Below are positions 28,526-38,746 of a DNA stretch of 45,022 nt, in pieces. Both the position numbers and the translations under genes were made by a program. The notes below the pieces were generated by a model. That model saw only the letters and a list, made by a program, of their open reading frames with translations. It had not been told where the DNA came from and did not search any database. Each line of letters opens with the position of its first letter. Position 1 is the first letter of the stretch. The stretch is from an uncultured Alphaproteobacteria bacterium. GTDB lineage: Bacteria > Pseudomonadota > Alphaproteobacteria > HIMB59 > GCA-002718135. The stretch covers positions 1 to 45,022 of the forward strand of contig CACNCX010000003.1 in the NCBI GenBank assembly GCA_902619045.1, written 5' to 3'.

Positions 28526-29158
28526 ATGACAAAAGAAATTGAAATACCTTTAGTTAAAGCAACAAATGAAAATCTTAAAGGATATGGGTATTTAATCGAT
28601 AGTTTTGAAAATAGTGATATTGAAATTGTTACTTGGCCAAAACAAGGATGGCGTGACATAGAAGAGGGAACTGGTAATGAAGGTGGAACTACCGAAGGTT
28701 CTTTTGATACCTGGTGGCAAGGTGACGTGCTTTATGGGCAAAATAATGCTGTTCAACATAAGAGCGATTATGAAGTAGATGGAAAATATATACTGGGTTA
28801 TGCCAATAATCCTGATCAAGAATTACAAAAAGATAAATATTCAGATCCAACAAAAATTTTTTTATGGCATGCAAATTATCATCCTGATGGAGGTCAGCTT
28901 TTCTTTCCTGAAGAAAATAAACCATTTATTTGTCCTTTAGCCTTACCTACAGACGACATTGAACCAGAACATTTTAAAGCATTTTATTGTGACGGATCAA
29001 AAGGTTTGTATATTCATCCAAATATTTGGCATGAAGGGGTGTTTCCAGTTACAGAAAAACAATCGTTTCAAGGAAAACAAGGTAAAGTACATGCAAGAGT
29101 TAGCATCGACTTAAAAGAGGAATTTAATAAGTATATTTATTTTAAAACTGCGATCTAA
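28526..29158 (+). CDS. ureidoglycolate lyase (AllA)-like cupin protein
   Basis: LWHANYHPDGGQLFFPE...FYCDGSKGLYIHPNIWHEGVFPV; 8 nt after phnW, same strand. Confidence 0.65.
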   Translation: MTKEIEIPLVKATNENLKGYGYLIDSFENSDIEIVTWPKQGWRDIEEGTGNEGGTTEGSFDTWWQGDVLYGQNNAVQHKSDYEVDGKYILGYANNPDQELQKDKYSDPTKIFLWHANYHPDGGQLFFPEENKPFICPLALPTDDIEPEHFKAFYCDGSKGLYIHPNIWHEGVFPVTEKQSFQGKQGKVHARVSIDLKEEFNKYIYFKTAI

Positions 29159-29178
29159 TTATAAATTTATATTTAATA

Positions 29179-29967
29179 ATGAAAATTATTCACCTTTCAG
29201 ACCCTCATATTTATATTGATAAGATTCATGGCATAGATCCTGTCAGTAAATTTAAAAAAGCATTAACTCATATAAAAAATAATCATGGTGATGCAGATTT
29301 ATTTGCCATCACAGGTGATATTACAGACTTAGGTGATAAAGATTCTTATCAGTTATTTTTAAAAATAATTGATGAAGCAGGTCTGCCGAAGAATTTAAAT
29401 CCTCAACTAATTATAGGTAATCATGATAACAGAGATGAATTTAAAATAAACTTTCCTAATATTGAAACCGATCCAAATGGATTTATTCAATACTTTAAGG
29501 ATATAGATAATAAACGTTTAATTTTTATAGATACTAATCTGATTAACACTCACCAAGGACATTATTGTGAAGAGAGGCAAGAATGGTTAAATAATATTTT
29601 AAGTAAGACTAATACGGATACGTACATCTTTATGCATCATAATCCACTGGCATTAGTAAAAGAGGAAAGTGATGGAATAGGATTACAACAAAAAAAAGAG
29701 TTTCAACAAATTTTAACTAAAAATAATAATATAATAAAACATATTTTTTTTGGTCATCAACACATTACAAGTTCTGGCTCTTATTGTGGTATTACTTTTT
29801 CCTCCCCAAGAAGTACTTGGTCTCCTCTAATACCTAACTTTTCAAATGAATATCGTTTAGGAACGGCTAATACAGATACAAATTATAATGTTGCAATAAT
29901 TCGATCTGACGCCTTAATTATTCATACAGAGGATTTTTTAAAAACAGAAGTTAATTGGTTTAAATAA
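29179..29967 (+). CDS. CpdA/GpdQ-like metallophosphoesterase
   Basis: HLSDPHIY, ITGDITDLGD, IGNHDNR, HHNPLAL, FFGHQHI motifs. Confidence 0.82.
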   Translation: MKIIHLSDPHIYIDKIHGIDPVSKFKKALTHIKNNHGDADLFAITGDITDLGDKDSYQLFLKIIDEAGLPKNLNPQLIIGNHDNRDEFKINFPNIETDPNGFIQYFKDIDNKRLIFIDTNLINTHQGHYCEERQEWLNNILSKTNTDTYIFMHHNPLALVKEESDGIGLQQKKEFQQILTKNNNIIKHIFFGHQHITSSGSYCGITFSSPRSTWSPLIPNFSNEYRLGTANTDTNYNVAIIRSDALIIHTEDFLKTEVNWFK

Positions 29968-29971
29968 AAAA

Positions 29972-31078
29972 TTATTTTTTTTCGATTACAAATATTTCAT
30001 TGTTAAAATAAAGACCTTTATTTTTAGCAACAATGTTTTGAACAATTTTTTCATAGTTTTTAGTTTTTTCTACTTTCATTACTTTGTCGTCATCCATTTG
30101 ATTGACATATATGGAGGCATTCCAAGCAGAAAAAACTAATGATGTCGCTATACCTCCGCTGATTTCTGTTGGTAGAGCTCTCAATTTACATTTAATAATT
30201 CTTTTTTCTCCAAAAGATAATCTTCTTAATAAATCTTTATCTAAATTTTTCTTAAGATAAGAAATGATACTATTTCCAAGAGAAGGAAATGGGTCCTCTT
30301 TTGGCCAAATTTTACGAATTATTTCATTAGCAGGATCTTTTCCTGAAGCATGAATAGTTAATAATTTCCCTTTTGATTTTAACGCTCTAATCATTGGTTC
30401 GATGACATATTTTGATTTCTTTTCTGCTGTGATTCTTGAACGATAAGGCTGTGAAGCAATAATAAGATCAAATTTATTATCTGATTTTTTTTTGGTAGGT
30501 ATTAATTCATTTACATTAAATTCTTGATCTTCGCGGTAGATAACCATGACTGAAGGCTCTTTATAAGTATGGTTACCTGACTTTTTATTAATTTCTATAT
30601 TCCATTTTTTTTCTAAAAATTCATTTTGTTTTCTTAATTGTTGGGCAAATTCAAGAGAGGTATCTCCTTTTAATTTAATAATATTCCAATTAATTTTTTT
30701 CTGTTTAACTTCATTTTTTGATTTTAGGTTTGCAGCTTCAGCGTAGTGTAGATTTGAAATGACAAAAACCGTATTCTTATGTTCAACAAACCTATCGGGT
30801 AATTTTTCTAAACCTAATCTTACATCTTCTATGCTTATTTCTTTTGTGCAAACTAATAAAGGTACGTTAGGCTTAGCCTCGTGGCACTGACGCATAACAT
30901 TCATAAGTAAGGAACCATCACCCATACCAGCATCAAATATTTTTATACCAGGTTTTTGAGGTTTAATTTTATTTACGTGAGGGCGTATCGCATCAGCAAT
31001 TTGATTTTTTTCATTTGTTGTTGTGACAAATAATAAGTATTTTTGTCTGTTATCATAAAACCTGAAATTTTTTTTCAT
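29972..31078 (-). CDS. SAM-dependent methyltransferase-like protein
   Basis: KIFDAGMGDGSLLMNVMRQC (motif I-like) and FDLIIASQPYRSR. Confidence 0.6.
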   Translation of the reverse strand: MKKNFRFYDNRQKYLLFVTTTNEKNQIADAIRPHVNKIKPQKPGIKIFDAGMGDGSLLMNVMRQCHEAKPNVPLLVCTKEISIEDVRLGLEKLPDRFVEHKNTVFVISNLHYAEAANLKSKNEVKQKKINWNIIKLKGDTSLEFAQQLRKQNEFLEKKWNIEINKKSGNHTYKEPSVMVIYREDQEFNVNELIPTKKKSDNKFDLIIASQPYRSRITAEKKSKYVIEPMIRALKSKGKLLTIHASGKDPANEIIRKIWPKEDPFPSLGNSIISYLKKNLDKDLLRRLSFGEKRIIKCKLRALPTEISGGIATSLVFSAWNASIYVNQMDDDKVMKVEKTKNYEKIVQNIVAKNKGLYFNNEIFVIEKK

Positions 31079-31080
31079 TA

Positions 31081-32193
31081 CTAATAAAGTCCCATTGATT
31101 TAGCAGAAGAGATGAAGGCTTCTTTATTGCCAATAAAGTTTTTACCTCGTTCCCCTAAAAACGCATCATCTACTATATTATTCCATTCTTGAATAGGAAC
31201 TTTTATTTCATTTAAGTTAAGAGGAACCTCTAAAGAACGCATAAATTCACTCAGATGATTTGCGGCATTCTCTAGGTTATCGTTAAAAATTAGTTTTAGT
31301 CTTTCTTCAGCTACACTATCAATGCCAACCATACTTTTAGTAATCATGGGTAATGTAAATGAGCAAGCAATACCATGTTGAATGCCGTAATTGAGCGTCA
31401 CAGGGTATGATAGATTGTGCGCAATAGCAGTTTTTGTATTGGAAAACGCTAAGCCAGCATGAACGCATGCCAGTGCAATGTTTGAACGTAATTCAACGCT
31501 TCTTAAATCTTTAGCGAGAAGTGGTAAATTTTCTAATACTAATTTTGATGCTTGTATTGCATGAGAAGCAGAAATTGGGTTTGCATTAATATTCCAAATA
31601 CTTTCCATTGAATGAGAGAGAGCATCTAAACCTGTTGAAATGGTCAAGCCTAAAGGCTTATCAACCATAATTGATGGATCGATAATTGCTTTTTCTGCAT
31701 AAAGAGATTTATGCGCCAAAGATAATTTATTGTTTTTTTCTTTATCCCAAATTGTGGCCCAACACGTAAGCTCACTTGATGTTCCTGAAGTTGTAGGTAT
31801 TGCAATAATCTTGATTGGATTTTTGACTCTTGGACTTTTCTTATTGCGAACGAAATCTGTTAGATATTCTTGTTTATCTTTAAAAGCAGCAATTGCTTTA
31901 GCTGTGTCTGTAACAGAGCCACCACCTATAGCTAAAATATAATCTACCGATTCATTGATTGAAGAAAATTTTTTTTGTAGCTCTAAAATATCCTTATAAT
32001 CTGGATTAGGCTGAACATCCGTCATAATGGATAGTGGTGGATTTGAAGAAGATTTTAATTCATCGCTATATTTTTTAAAAATTTCTTCTGGATGAGTGAT
32101 TATGATGTAGTTCTTATTTTTAAGAGCATCATGTACTTCTGTAAATCTATTTTCTCCAAAGATAATTTCAACAGGATTAAAATAATTCCACAT
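31081..32193 (-). CDS. iron-containing alcohol dehydrogenase, phosphonate-associated type (candidate phosphonoacetaldehyde/hydroxyethylphosphonate oxidoreductase)
   Basis: ILAIGGGSVTDTAKAIAAF, AIPTTSGTSSELTCWA, GLDALSHSMESIW, IAHNLSYPVTLNYGIQHGIACS. Confidence 0.8.
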   Translation of the reverse strand: MWNYFNPVEIIFGENRFTEVHDALKNKNYIIITHPEEIFKKYSDELKSSSNPPLSIMTDVQPNPDYKDILELQKKFSSINESVDYILAIGGGSVTDTAKAIAAFKDKQEYLTDFVRNKKSPRVKNPIKIIAIPTTSGTSSELTCWATIWDKEKNNKLSLAHKSLYAEKAIIDPSIMVDKPLGLTISTGLDALSHSMESIWNINANPISASHAIQASKLVLENLPLLAKDLRSVELRSNIALACVHAGLAFSNTKTAIAHNLSYPVTLNYGIQHGIACSFTLPMITKSMVGIDSVAEERLKLIFNDNLENAANHLSEFMRSLEVPLNLNEIKVPIQEWNNIVDDAFLGERGKNFIGNKEAFISSAKSMGLY

Positions 32194-32197
32194 TACA

Positions 32198-33277
32198 TTA
32201 AATTGATTTTGCCGCTTTAGTTAAAATTGTCATTTTCTCAATTGCTTGTTCTCGAGTAAAGAAACCTAAACCACAATCTGGTGCAGCTATTAAGCGGTGT
32301 TCATCAATATGTTCAAGTGAATCTTTGATACGAACTCTTACTTCTTCAACAGATTCCATTCTGCTTTTTGCAATATCAATAAATCCAAAAATTACTTTTG
32401 TTTTAGTAAATTTTTCTAAAAGATTTAAATCATTATGCCTATGTGAGTCTTCTAAAGATACTTCATCAATAGTTGAATCATCTACAAGTGATGCAATTCT
32501 ATCATAAGCATCTAAATCAGCCTTTTTATAACCTTCTGAATCTAATGAATTAGGATAACCACAACAAATATGGCAAACACGTTGCACTTCTTTAGGTATA
32601 CCATGCATCATTCTTTCTAAATTTTCCATACCATATGAATGAGCTTCATCGGGCTTTCTAGCAAATACTGGTTCATCAATTTGAATATACTGACAACCTG
32701 CATCCACAAGTGCCTTAATTTCTTTATTGAGAGCTAATGCTAAATCAAAACCAAGTTTTTTCATGTCATCATAGTAATTGTTGGCAATTGAATCTGTAAT
32801 TGTCATTGGTCCAGGTAGCGTAATTTTAACTGGGTTTTTTGTAAATTGTTGTGCACTCTTCCAGTCTAAATGCATACGTATTTCTTTACTTGAAATCGGT
32901 GCAACAATAGTTGGAAGGTCAGCTTCGAACGCACCTTGTCTTACTGACTTATGTGTAACTTCCTTAAAACTTACTCCATTTAAAAATCGGCATTGATATA
33001 ATACGTAACTCTCGCGTCTGACTTCTCCATCTGTTGGAACATCAATACCCGCATTTACTTGATCAGTTATAACTTCTTTAATTGCTGCTAAAAATAATTT
33101 TTCAGCATCTGCACCTGCAGACTCTAATGCTTTTTCATATGCGCCAGGTGACCAATTTGATAATAATCCTTTTGACGCTTTTCTCTCTTCTTCTGATTTT
33201 GTCCCTAAAAACCAATCTTGAATAGGTGTTTGTTTCGGTTTTGGATAAGCACCTATTGTAGTTGTTTTAAGAGGCAT
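32198..33277 (-). CDS. MetE-core (cobalamin-independent methionine synthase C-terminal) family protein
   Basis: TTTIGAYPKP, DVPTDGEVRRESY, GPMTITDSI, IQIDEPVF, zinc-ligand-like HIC...E...DCGLGF; lacks the N-terminal half of MetE. Confidence 0.82.
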   Translation of the reverse strand: MPLKTTTIGAYPKPKQTPIQDWFLGTKSEEERKASKGLLSNWSPGAYEKALESAGADAEKLFLAAIKEVITDQVNAGIDVPTDGEVRRESYVLYQCRFLNGVSFKEVTHKSVRQGAFEADLPTIVAPISSKEIRMHLDWKSAQQFTKNPVKITLPGPMTITDSIANNYYDDMKKLGFDLALALNKEIKALVDAGCQYIQIDEPVFARKPDEAHSYGMENLERMMHGIPKEVQRVCHICCGYPNSLDSEGYKKADLDAYDRIASLVDDSTIDEVSLEDSHRHNDLNLLEKFTKTKVIFGFIDIAKSRMESVEEVRVRIKDSLEHIDEHRLIAAPDCGLGFFTREQAIEKMTILTKAAKSI

Positions 33278-33303
33278 CTATTTTTACTCCCATTTAAATT
33301 TAA

Positions 33304-33334
33304 AATAAAACAGCGGCTTTTATAAAGCCGCTGT
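33304..33334 (-). terminator. intrinsic terminator after the ugpB-like gene
   Basis: Perfect 11-bp stem ACAGCGGCTTT-TAT-AAAGCCGCTGT at 33310-33334 with T-rich tract on the minus strand. Confidence 0.85.
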
Positions 33335-33364
33335 AATAAAAAGTTAATAATAAATAATCTCAAA

Positions 33365-34618
33365 TTACATAAGATCGTTTATTTCTTCCATCATTTCTTC
33401 TTGGAGATCACCCATATCATCAGCGTCGCCTGTAGCAATTTCTTCTGTGTAATCATAGATTACCTGTGTAACAGCTAATCCATTTTCTCCAGGATATGCA
33501 AACCAATCTGCAAGAAGTGGAAGTTGTTCAACTGCAGTAAGTTTATTAGGGTTTTTACTATAGAAATCACCTAATAATTCATTCGCTGCTTTGTTTGGTG
33601 GAACATATCCAGTTGTTTCAGCAACTAATGCAGCACCGATACCTGATGTAATGAACTTTAAGAAAGTCCATGCAGCATCAACTCTTGCTGGATCATCAGA
33701 TGTAGACACTAACATTGCAGCGTTTCCACCTGCTGGTAATCTTGCTGGTGTTCCATTGTTAACTCCAGCCATTCCAGGGAATGGTGCAGTTTTTAAAACA
33801 AAGTCTGCCTTTGCAGCATTAACTGAACCCAAGCTTGAAGTAGACCAGAACATCATACCAATAGTACCTGCGTTAAACGCAGCTTGACCATCAGCAATTG
33901 AATAGTTTGGCATATTACATCCGCTCATGATTGCTTTCATTTGCTCTAACGTTGCAAGTCCTGCATCACCACCCATATTTACAGCTCCATCTTTAACCAT
34001 TGGAACATTCTGAGTGTGCATTAATGCTTGGTGGAACCAGTTACCTGTGATGTTCCAACCAAAGTATAGAGTTCCTTTACCTGCTGCTTCCAATTTATTA
34101 CATGCTGCAATAACTTCGTCCCAGTTAGTTGGAATACTATTTACACCTGCTTCAGCTAATAAATCCATGTTATAATATCCAACTGGCGTTGATACAGAAA
34201 ATGGTAATCCATAAACTTCACCACCAAATGTTGAAAGACTTAACATAGCAGAATGGTAACCATCTTTTTCAAAAGCAGCTTCTTTTGCAATAAATGGCTC
34301 TAAAGACTTAGCAATACCTTTGTCAACTAGAGGTGCTTGTCTGTTAAGACCTTGCATTGTTACATCTGGTAAATTACCTGAAGTAGACTCTCTGAAGATT
34401 GTTGCAGTTGCATCCTCATAGTTTTCATAAGTTGCTCTAAATTTAACTTGAATATCTGGATGTGCTTTTTCAAACTCTGGCATAATAGCTTGAAAAGTTA
34501 CATCGAATAATCCTGAATAAGGATAAGCTACTTCTATTTCAATAGACTTAGCTGAATTAACAGAACCATAAAAACCAAAAGCTAATACGGCAGCCAATCC
34601 TGTAATTAATTTTTTCAT
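33365..34618 (-). CDS. ABC transporter extracellular solute-binding protein, family 1 (UgpB-like)
   Basis: IEIEVAYPYSGLFDVTFQAIMPEFEKAHPDIQVKFRA, YYNMDLLAEAGV, signal peptide. Confidence 0.85.
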   Translation of the reverse strand: MKKLITGLAAVLAFGFYGSVNSAKSIEIEVAYPYSGLFDVTFQAIMPEFEKAHPDIQVKFRATYENYEDATATIFRESTSGNLPDVTMQGLNRQAPLVDKGIAKSLEPFIAKEAAFEKDGYHSAMLSLSTFGGEVYGLPFSVSTPVGYYNMDLLAEAGVNSIPTNWDEVIAACNKLEAAGKGTLYFGWNITGNWFHQALMHTQNVPMVKDGAVNMGGDAGLATLEQMKAIMSGCNMPNYSIADGQAAFNAGTIGMMFWSTSSLGSVNAAKADFVLKTAPFPGMAGVNNGTPARLPAGGNAAMLVSTSDDPARVDAAWTFLKFITSGIGAALVAETTGYVPPNKAANELLGDFYSKNPNKLTAVEQLPLLADWFAYPGENGLAVTQVIYDYTEEIATGDADDMGDLQEEMMEEINDLM

Positions 34619-34670
34619 TTAATCCCTCCGATTCAAATATAATAATTAATCTAACACGTAGCCTCAAAGG

Positions 34671-34699
34671 GTTACAATTTTATTACGAAAATATTACTA
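34671..34699 (-). promoter_or_regulatory. Pho-box candidate upstream of the ugpB-like gene (three perfect-period 7-mers)
   Basis: Minus strand TAGTAAT-ATTT-TCGTAAT-AAAA-TTGTAAC. Confidence 0.65.
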
Positions 34700-34755
34700 A
34701 AAAATAAGCTTATTTTTCCACAGCATTAAGAAAAATTAGAGAAAAACTGGTTTAT

Positions 34756-36198
34756 TTACCAAGGTAGCGAAAAGGTTTTTACATTAGTAAAACTTTTCAT
34801 TGCTTCAATAACACCCTCTTTGTAACCAAGACCTGAATCTTTAATTCCTCCAAAAGGAGACATTTCAATTCTATAGCCTGGAACTTCCCAAATATTTACA
34901 GTGCCAACATTTAAGCCTTGAATATATTTTTTTGCTCGCATGAAGTTATTTGTACATACACCAGATGATAATCCGAATGCAGTTGAATTAGATATTTTCA
35001 TTACAGCTTCATCGTCATTAGGCACACGAATGATTGGTATAACTGGACCAAATGTTTCTTCTAAAACTAATTCACTTTTAGGATCAACATGATCTACAAC
35101 TATTGGAGGTAACAAAGCACCCTTTCTTCCAGGGTGATATAAAATTTTTGCACCGTCTTCTTCTGCCATTGAAACTCTTTTATCAAAAAGTTCTGCAGCT
35201 TGAGCATTAACAACTGTACCTAAGTCTGTTTCCATATTCATAGGATCACCAAATTTAATTTTCTTAGCACGCTCAAGAGCCATTTCAACAAATTGATCTG
35301 CAATAGATTCTTGAACCAGTATTCTTTTAACAGCTGTACAACGTTGACCAGAATTTTTCGTTGCTCCCGTAACAGCTAGCTCAACAGCTTTTTTAAGATC
35401 ATCACCATCTAAGTCATTTAAAACAATTAATGGATCATTACCACCTAACTCAAGAACAGTTCTTTTGTATCCAGCTTGTTCGGCAATTAATTTTCCTACA
35501 CCTACACTACCTGTAAAAGTAATGAGATCAATATTTGGATTCTTGATCATTTCTGATCCGATATCTTGAGGCCATCCAGTTACAACTGAAAACATTTCTG
35601 GTGGCAGACCTGCTTCATATAAAACATCAGCGAGTACCATTGCTGTTAAAGGTGTTAATTCTGTCTGCTTACATACTGTACAATTATTAGTTGCAATTGA
35701 AGGAGCAATTTTATGCGCTACCATATTCAAAGGGTGATTAAATGGAGTGATTGCTGAAATTGCCGTTAAAGGTTCTCTTATGGTAAATATTTTTCTCGCT
35801 TTTCCATGCGGAGTTAAATCACAAGAAAATATTTCTCCATCATCAAGAATACAAAGTTGAGCCGTTAAAGAAAAGACATCAAAAGCTCTTCCTACTTCGT
35901 ATAGAGAATCTTGTTTTGAAATACCAAGTTCTAAAGTAATAATATCAGAAATTTCTTCTTTTCTTTTAACAAGTACTTCTGCAGCAGTTTGAAGAATTTT
36001 TTGTCTCTCGTATCTTGTAAGTTTAGGTTGGTAATTTGCAGCAATATCTAAAGCCTTTCTTGCATGCTCTGCAGTACCGGCTGGAACCGTTCCGATTACT
36101 TCACCTGTAAAAGGGTACTCAACATTTATTGTTTTATCTGAAGTAACTTTTTCTCCAGCAATACGCATTGCTTCATTAATCATTTTTTTGTGCATCAT
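34756..36198 (-). CDS. phnY: aldehyde dehydrogenase, phosphonoacetaldehyde dehydrogenase type
   Basis: ALDH signature [26 protein letters not shown]; 4-bp overlap with phnA. Confidence 0.85.
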   Translation of the reverse strand: MMHKKMINEAMRIAGEKVTSDKTINVEYPFTGEVIGTVPAGTAEHARKALDIAANYQPKLTRYERQKILQTAAEVLVKRKEEISDIITLELGISKQDSLYEVGRAFDVFSLTAQLCILDDGEIFSCDLTPHGKARKIFTIREPLTAISAITPFNHPLNMVAHKIAPSIATNNCTVCKQTELTPLTAMVLADVLYEAGLPPEMFSVVTGWPQDIGSEMIKNPNIDLITFTGSVGVGKLIAEQAGYKRTVLELGGNDPLIVLNDLDGDDLKKAVELAVTGATKNSGQRCTAVKRILVQESIADQFVEMALERAKKIKFGDPMNMETDLGTVVNAQAAELFDKRVSMAEEDGAKILYHPGRKGALLPPIVVDHVDPKSELVLEETFGPVIPIIRVPNDDEAVMKISNSTAFGLSSGVCTNNFMRAKKYIQGLNVGTVNIWEVPGYRIEMSPFGGIKDSGLGYKEGVIEAMKSFTNVKTFSLPW

Positions 36199-37436
36199 AG
36201 GGCTCCATTTATTGCATAATAAAATGCATCATAGTTATATAATTGTTTGCTAGTATCTAAGTTTTGTAATTTTAAATTTGATATGAATGGAACCTCTCTT
36301 TCATGGAGTCCTCCATGAGAACGTAAAGGTTCATTTAATCCAGAAAGATTGTGTTTATCTTCCGATGAACCAATAGTCATAAATTCTGAAGACATACATA
36401 TAATATCCCCCATTCTATCAGGAGGTAAATTATAAGTAGAGCATCCTTCATCTTTTGTTAAAACAACTTCTATATCTTTTATTTCTTTAATAGCATTTAC
36501 AACTGAATCTACCCTGCTCTTGTCTTCTAAATAAATTGTTGCAAAAGAACCAAGTGAACCATGATGAACGACATATGGATCTGTAATTGGTAGGATGACT
36601 TTAGCCATGTTTGGTTCAAATTTTTTATCTAAATAATCTTGTAAAAATATTGCATTAGGTGAACCATCTTCTTTTGATTTTGGTTTCATTCCGTGATCTG
36701 CTGTGATGATTATAGAAACATTCTCCTTATTTAAAAGACCAATATATTTATCAAACATTGCATAAAATTTATTTGCTGTTTCATTTCCCGGAGCATATTT
36801 GTGTTGAATATAATCTGTAGTCGATAAATACATGATATTTGGTTTGAACTCTTCAAGAAGCTTTACACCTGCAGCCATTACAAATTCAGAAAGTCCTTCA
36901 GAATATACTTCTGGCACTGGCATCCCCAACCAATCGTTTACATTATCTATACCATTGAGATCTTTTGCTGCTTGATCAGATTTTTCAGCAGAAAAACAAA
37001 TAGCTCTCTCATCATCAAAACTTAATCCGTTTCCTAAAAGTGTTCTCAACTTGTCTTTTGCAGTAACAAGAGCAATTTTAGAACCAGAATTGTAAAATTT
37101 TTCAAAAATAGTTGGTGCTCGCATATATTTTGGATCATTCATCATTACTTCTTCACCAGTCTCAGGTGTATAAAAGAAGTTTCCGCATATACCGTGTACA
37201 GAACTTGGTTGGCCTGTTACAATCGAAATGTTATTTGGATTTGTAAAACTTGGAATAGCGCTGTGAACAAGTAGGTTTTCACCACTTGCAATTAATTTAT
37301 CAAGATTTGGTGTAAGATTAGATTTTGATGCTTCTTCGAGATACTCTTTTTGACTACCATCAAGGCATATAACAATAGCAGTTTTTGAGAAAGAGCTTGG
37401 ATATTCTCTTTTATTAATTTCTAAATTATCGGACAC
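36195..37436 (-). CDS. phnA: phosphonoacetate hydrolase (GTG start)
   Basis: Alkaline phosphatase superfamily protein: [63 protein letters not shown]. Confidence 0.88.
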   Translation of the reverse strand: MSDNLEINKREYPSSFSKTAIVICLDGSQKEYLEEASKSNLTPNLDKLIASGENLLVHSAIPSFTNPNNISIVTGQPSSVHGICGNFFYTPETGEEVMMNDPKYMRAPTIFEKFYNSGSKIALVTAKDKLRTLLGNGLSFDDERAICFSAEKSDQAAKDLNGIDNVNDWLGMPVPEVYSEGLSEFVMAAGVKLLEEFKPNIMYLSTTDYIQHKYAPGNETANKFYAMFDKYIGLLNKENVSIIITADHGMKPKSKEDGSPNAIFLQDYLDKKFEPNMAKVILPITDPYVVHHGSLGSFATIYLEDKSRVDSVVNAIKEIKDIEVVLTKDEGCSTYNLPPDRMGDIICMSSEFMTIGSSEDKHNLSGLNEPLRSHGGLHEREVPFISNLKLQNLDTSKQLYNYDAFYYAINGAL

Positions 37437-37514
37437 AAATTCAACTAATATATATTATTAAAAATACAAATTTATAGTTATCTGGTAGTTAAACTCAATC
37501 ATAATTTGAATATT

Positions 37515-37543
37515 TGTTAATAAAATTGAAATAAAACTGAAAT
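37515..37543 (+). promoter_or_regulatory. Pho-box-like repeats in the phnA/ABC-transporter divergent intergenic region
   Basis: TTGAAAT-AAAA-CTGAAAT preceded by a weaker unit 11 bp upstream. Confidence 0.4.
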
Positions 37544-37612
37544 AAATAGATTTAAAATATTCTCAAATTTAATAAAATTTTGTAGATTAAAGTTAAGATA
37601 CAGGGGGAATGA

Positions 37613-38746
37613 GTGGGAACAATATCGCTTAAAAATATTTCAAAGTCATTTGGGTCTACACAAGTACTTAATAATTTGAATGTTGATATAAACGATGGAG
37701 AATTCTTAACATTAGTTGGTCCATCTGGTTGTGGTAAATCTACATTACTTAGAATAATTGCAGGATTGGAACAGCAGACTTCAGGCGATGTATTAATTGA
37801 TAATAAAAATGTAAATAGAGTTAGAGCCAGTGAAAGAGATTTGGCAATGGTATTCCAGTCATATGCTCTTTATCCTCATCTCACAGTAAGAAGGAATTTA
37901 GAAACCCCATTAAGACTAAGGGATTATAATGCATTTGAAAGACTGCCCTTAATTGGTAATTTTTCTCCAAGCAAAAAAGAGAAAACAGAATCTATAAATC
38001 AATTAGTAAATAAAACTTCTGAAACTCTAAAAATTTCAGAACTATTGGATAGAAAACCAGGACAATTGTCAGGTGGTCAAAGACAAAGAGTTGCTCTTGG
38101 TCGTGCTATGGTTAGAGAGCCTGTTGCCTTTTTAATGGATGAACCTCTTTCAAATTTAGATGCGGCTCTGAGAGTTCACATGCGATCTGAACTATCTGAA
38201 CTTCATAATTCACTTAAAACTACTTTTGTGTACGTAACACATGATCAAGCAGAAGCGTTAACTATGTCTTCTAGAATGGCTGTGATGATTGATGGAAATT
38301 TATTACAACTAGATACGCCTCAAGAAGTATATGACAATCCTTCCTCATTAAGTGTAGCTCAATTTGTTGGAAGTCCAAAAATAAATATATTTAAAGGAAC
38401 TGCGGACTCTGGTGGGACGGTTGGTTTTCTCAACGTTAACCTAAAAAGAAAAAGTTCTGAAAGTAATACAGACTTACATATTGGTATTCGACCAGAACAT
38501 TTAGAAATTACAAATGAAAATAATGAAAATACATTTAGTGGAACAGTTGCATATAGAGAAAATTTAGGTTCAGATATTTTCTTTCATGTAAATATTGAAG
38601 ACGGTTCAAATAAAATAATTGTAAGGGGCTTACCACAATTTACACACCAAATTTCAAACGGTTCTAGTGTGAATATTAAAAGAGTTTCAGATAAAGCATT
38701 ACTATTTAATCAAGCAGGAATGAGAGTTCAATTTACTAATGCATAA
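37613..38746 (+). CDS. UgpC/MalK-like ABC transporter ATP-binding protein (GTG start)
   Basis: [52 protein letters not shown]-terminal TOBE-like region. Confidence 0.92.
   Translation: MGTISLKNISKSFGSTQVLNNLNVDINDGEFLTLVGPSGCGKSTLLRIIAGLEQQTSGDVLIDNKNVNRVRASERDLAMVFQSYALYPHLTVRRNLETPLRLRDYNAFERLPLIGNFSPSKKEKTESINQLVNKTSETLKISELLDRKPGQLSGGQRQRVALGRAMVREPVAFLMDEPLSNLDAALRVHMRSELSELHNSLKTTFVYVTHDQAEALTMSSRMAVMIDGNLLQLDTPQEVYDNPSSLSVAQFVGSPKINIFKGTADSGGTVGFLNVNLKRKSSESNTDLHIGIRPEHLEITNENNENTFSGTVAYRENLGSDIFFHVNIEDGSNKIIVRGLPQFTHQISNGSSVNIKRVSDKALLFNQAGMRVQFTNA

Noticed and set aside
33591-33887. 98-aa plus-strand ORF
   Set aside because: Antisense to the confidently assigned ugpB-like gene; shadow ORF.
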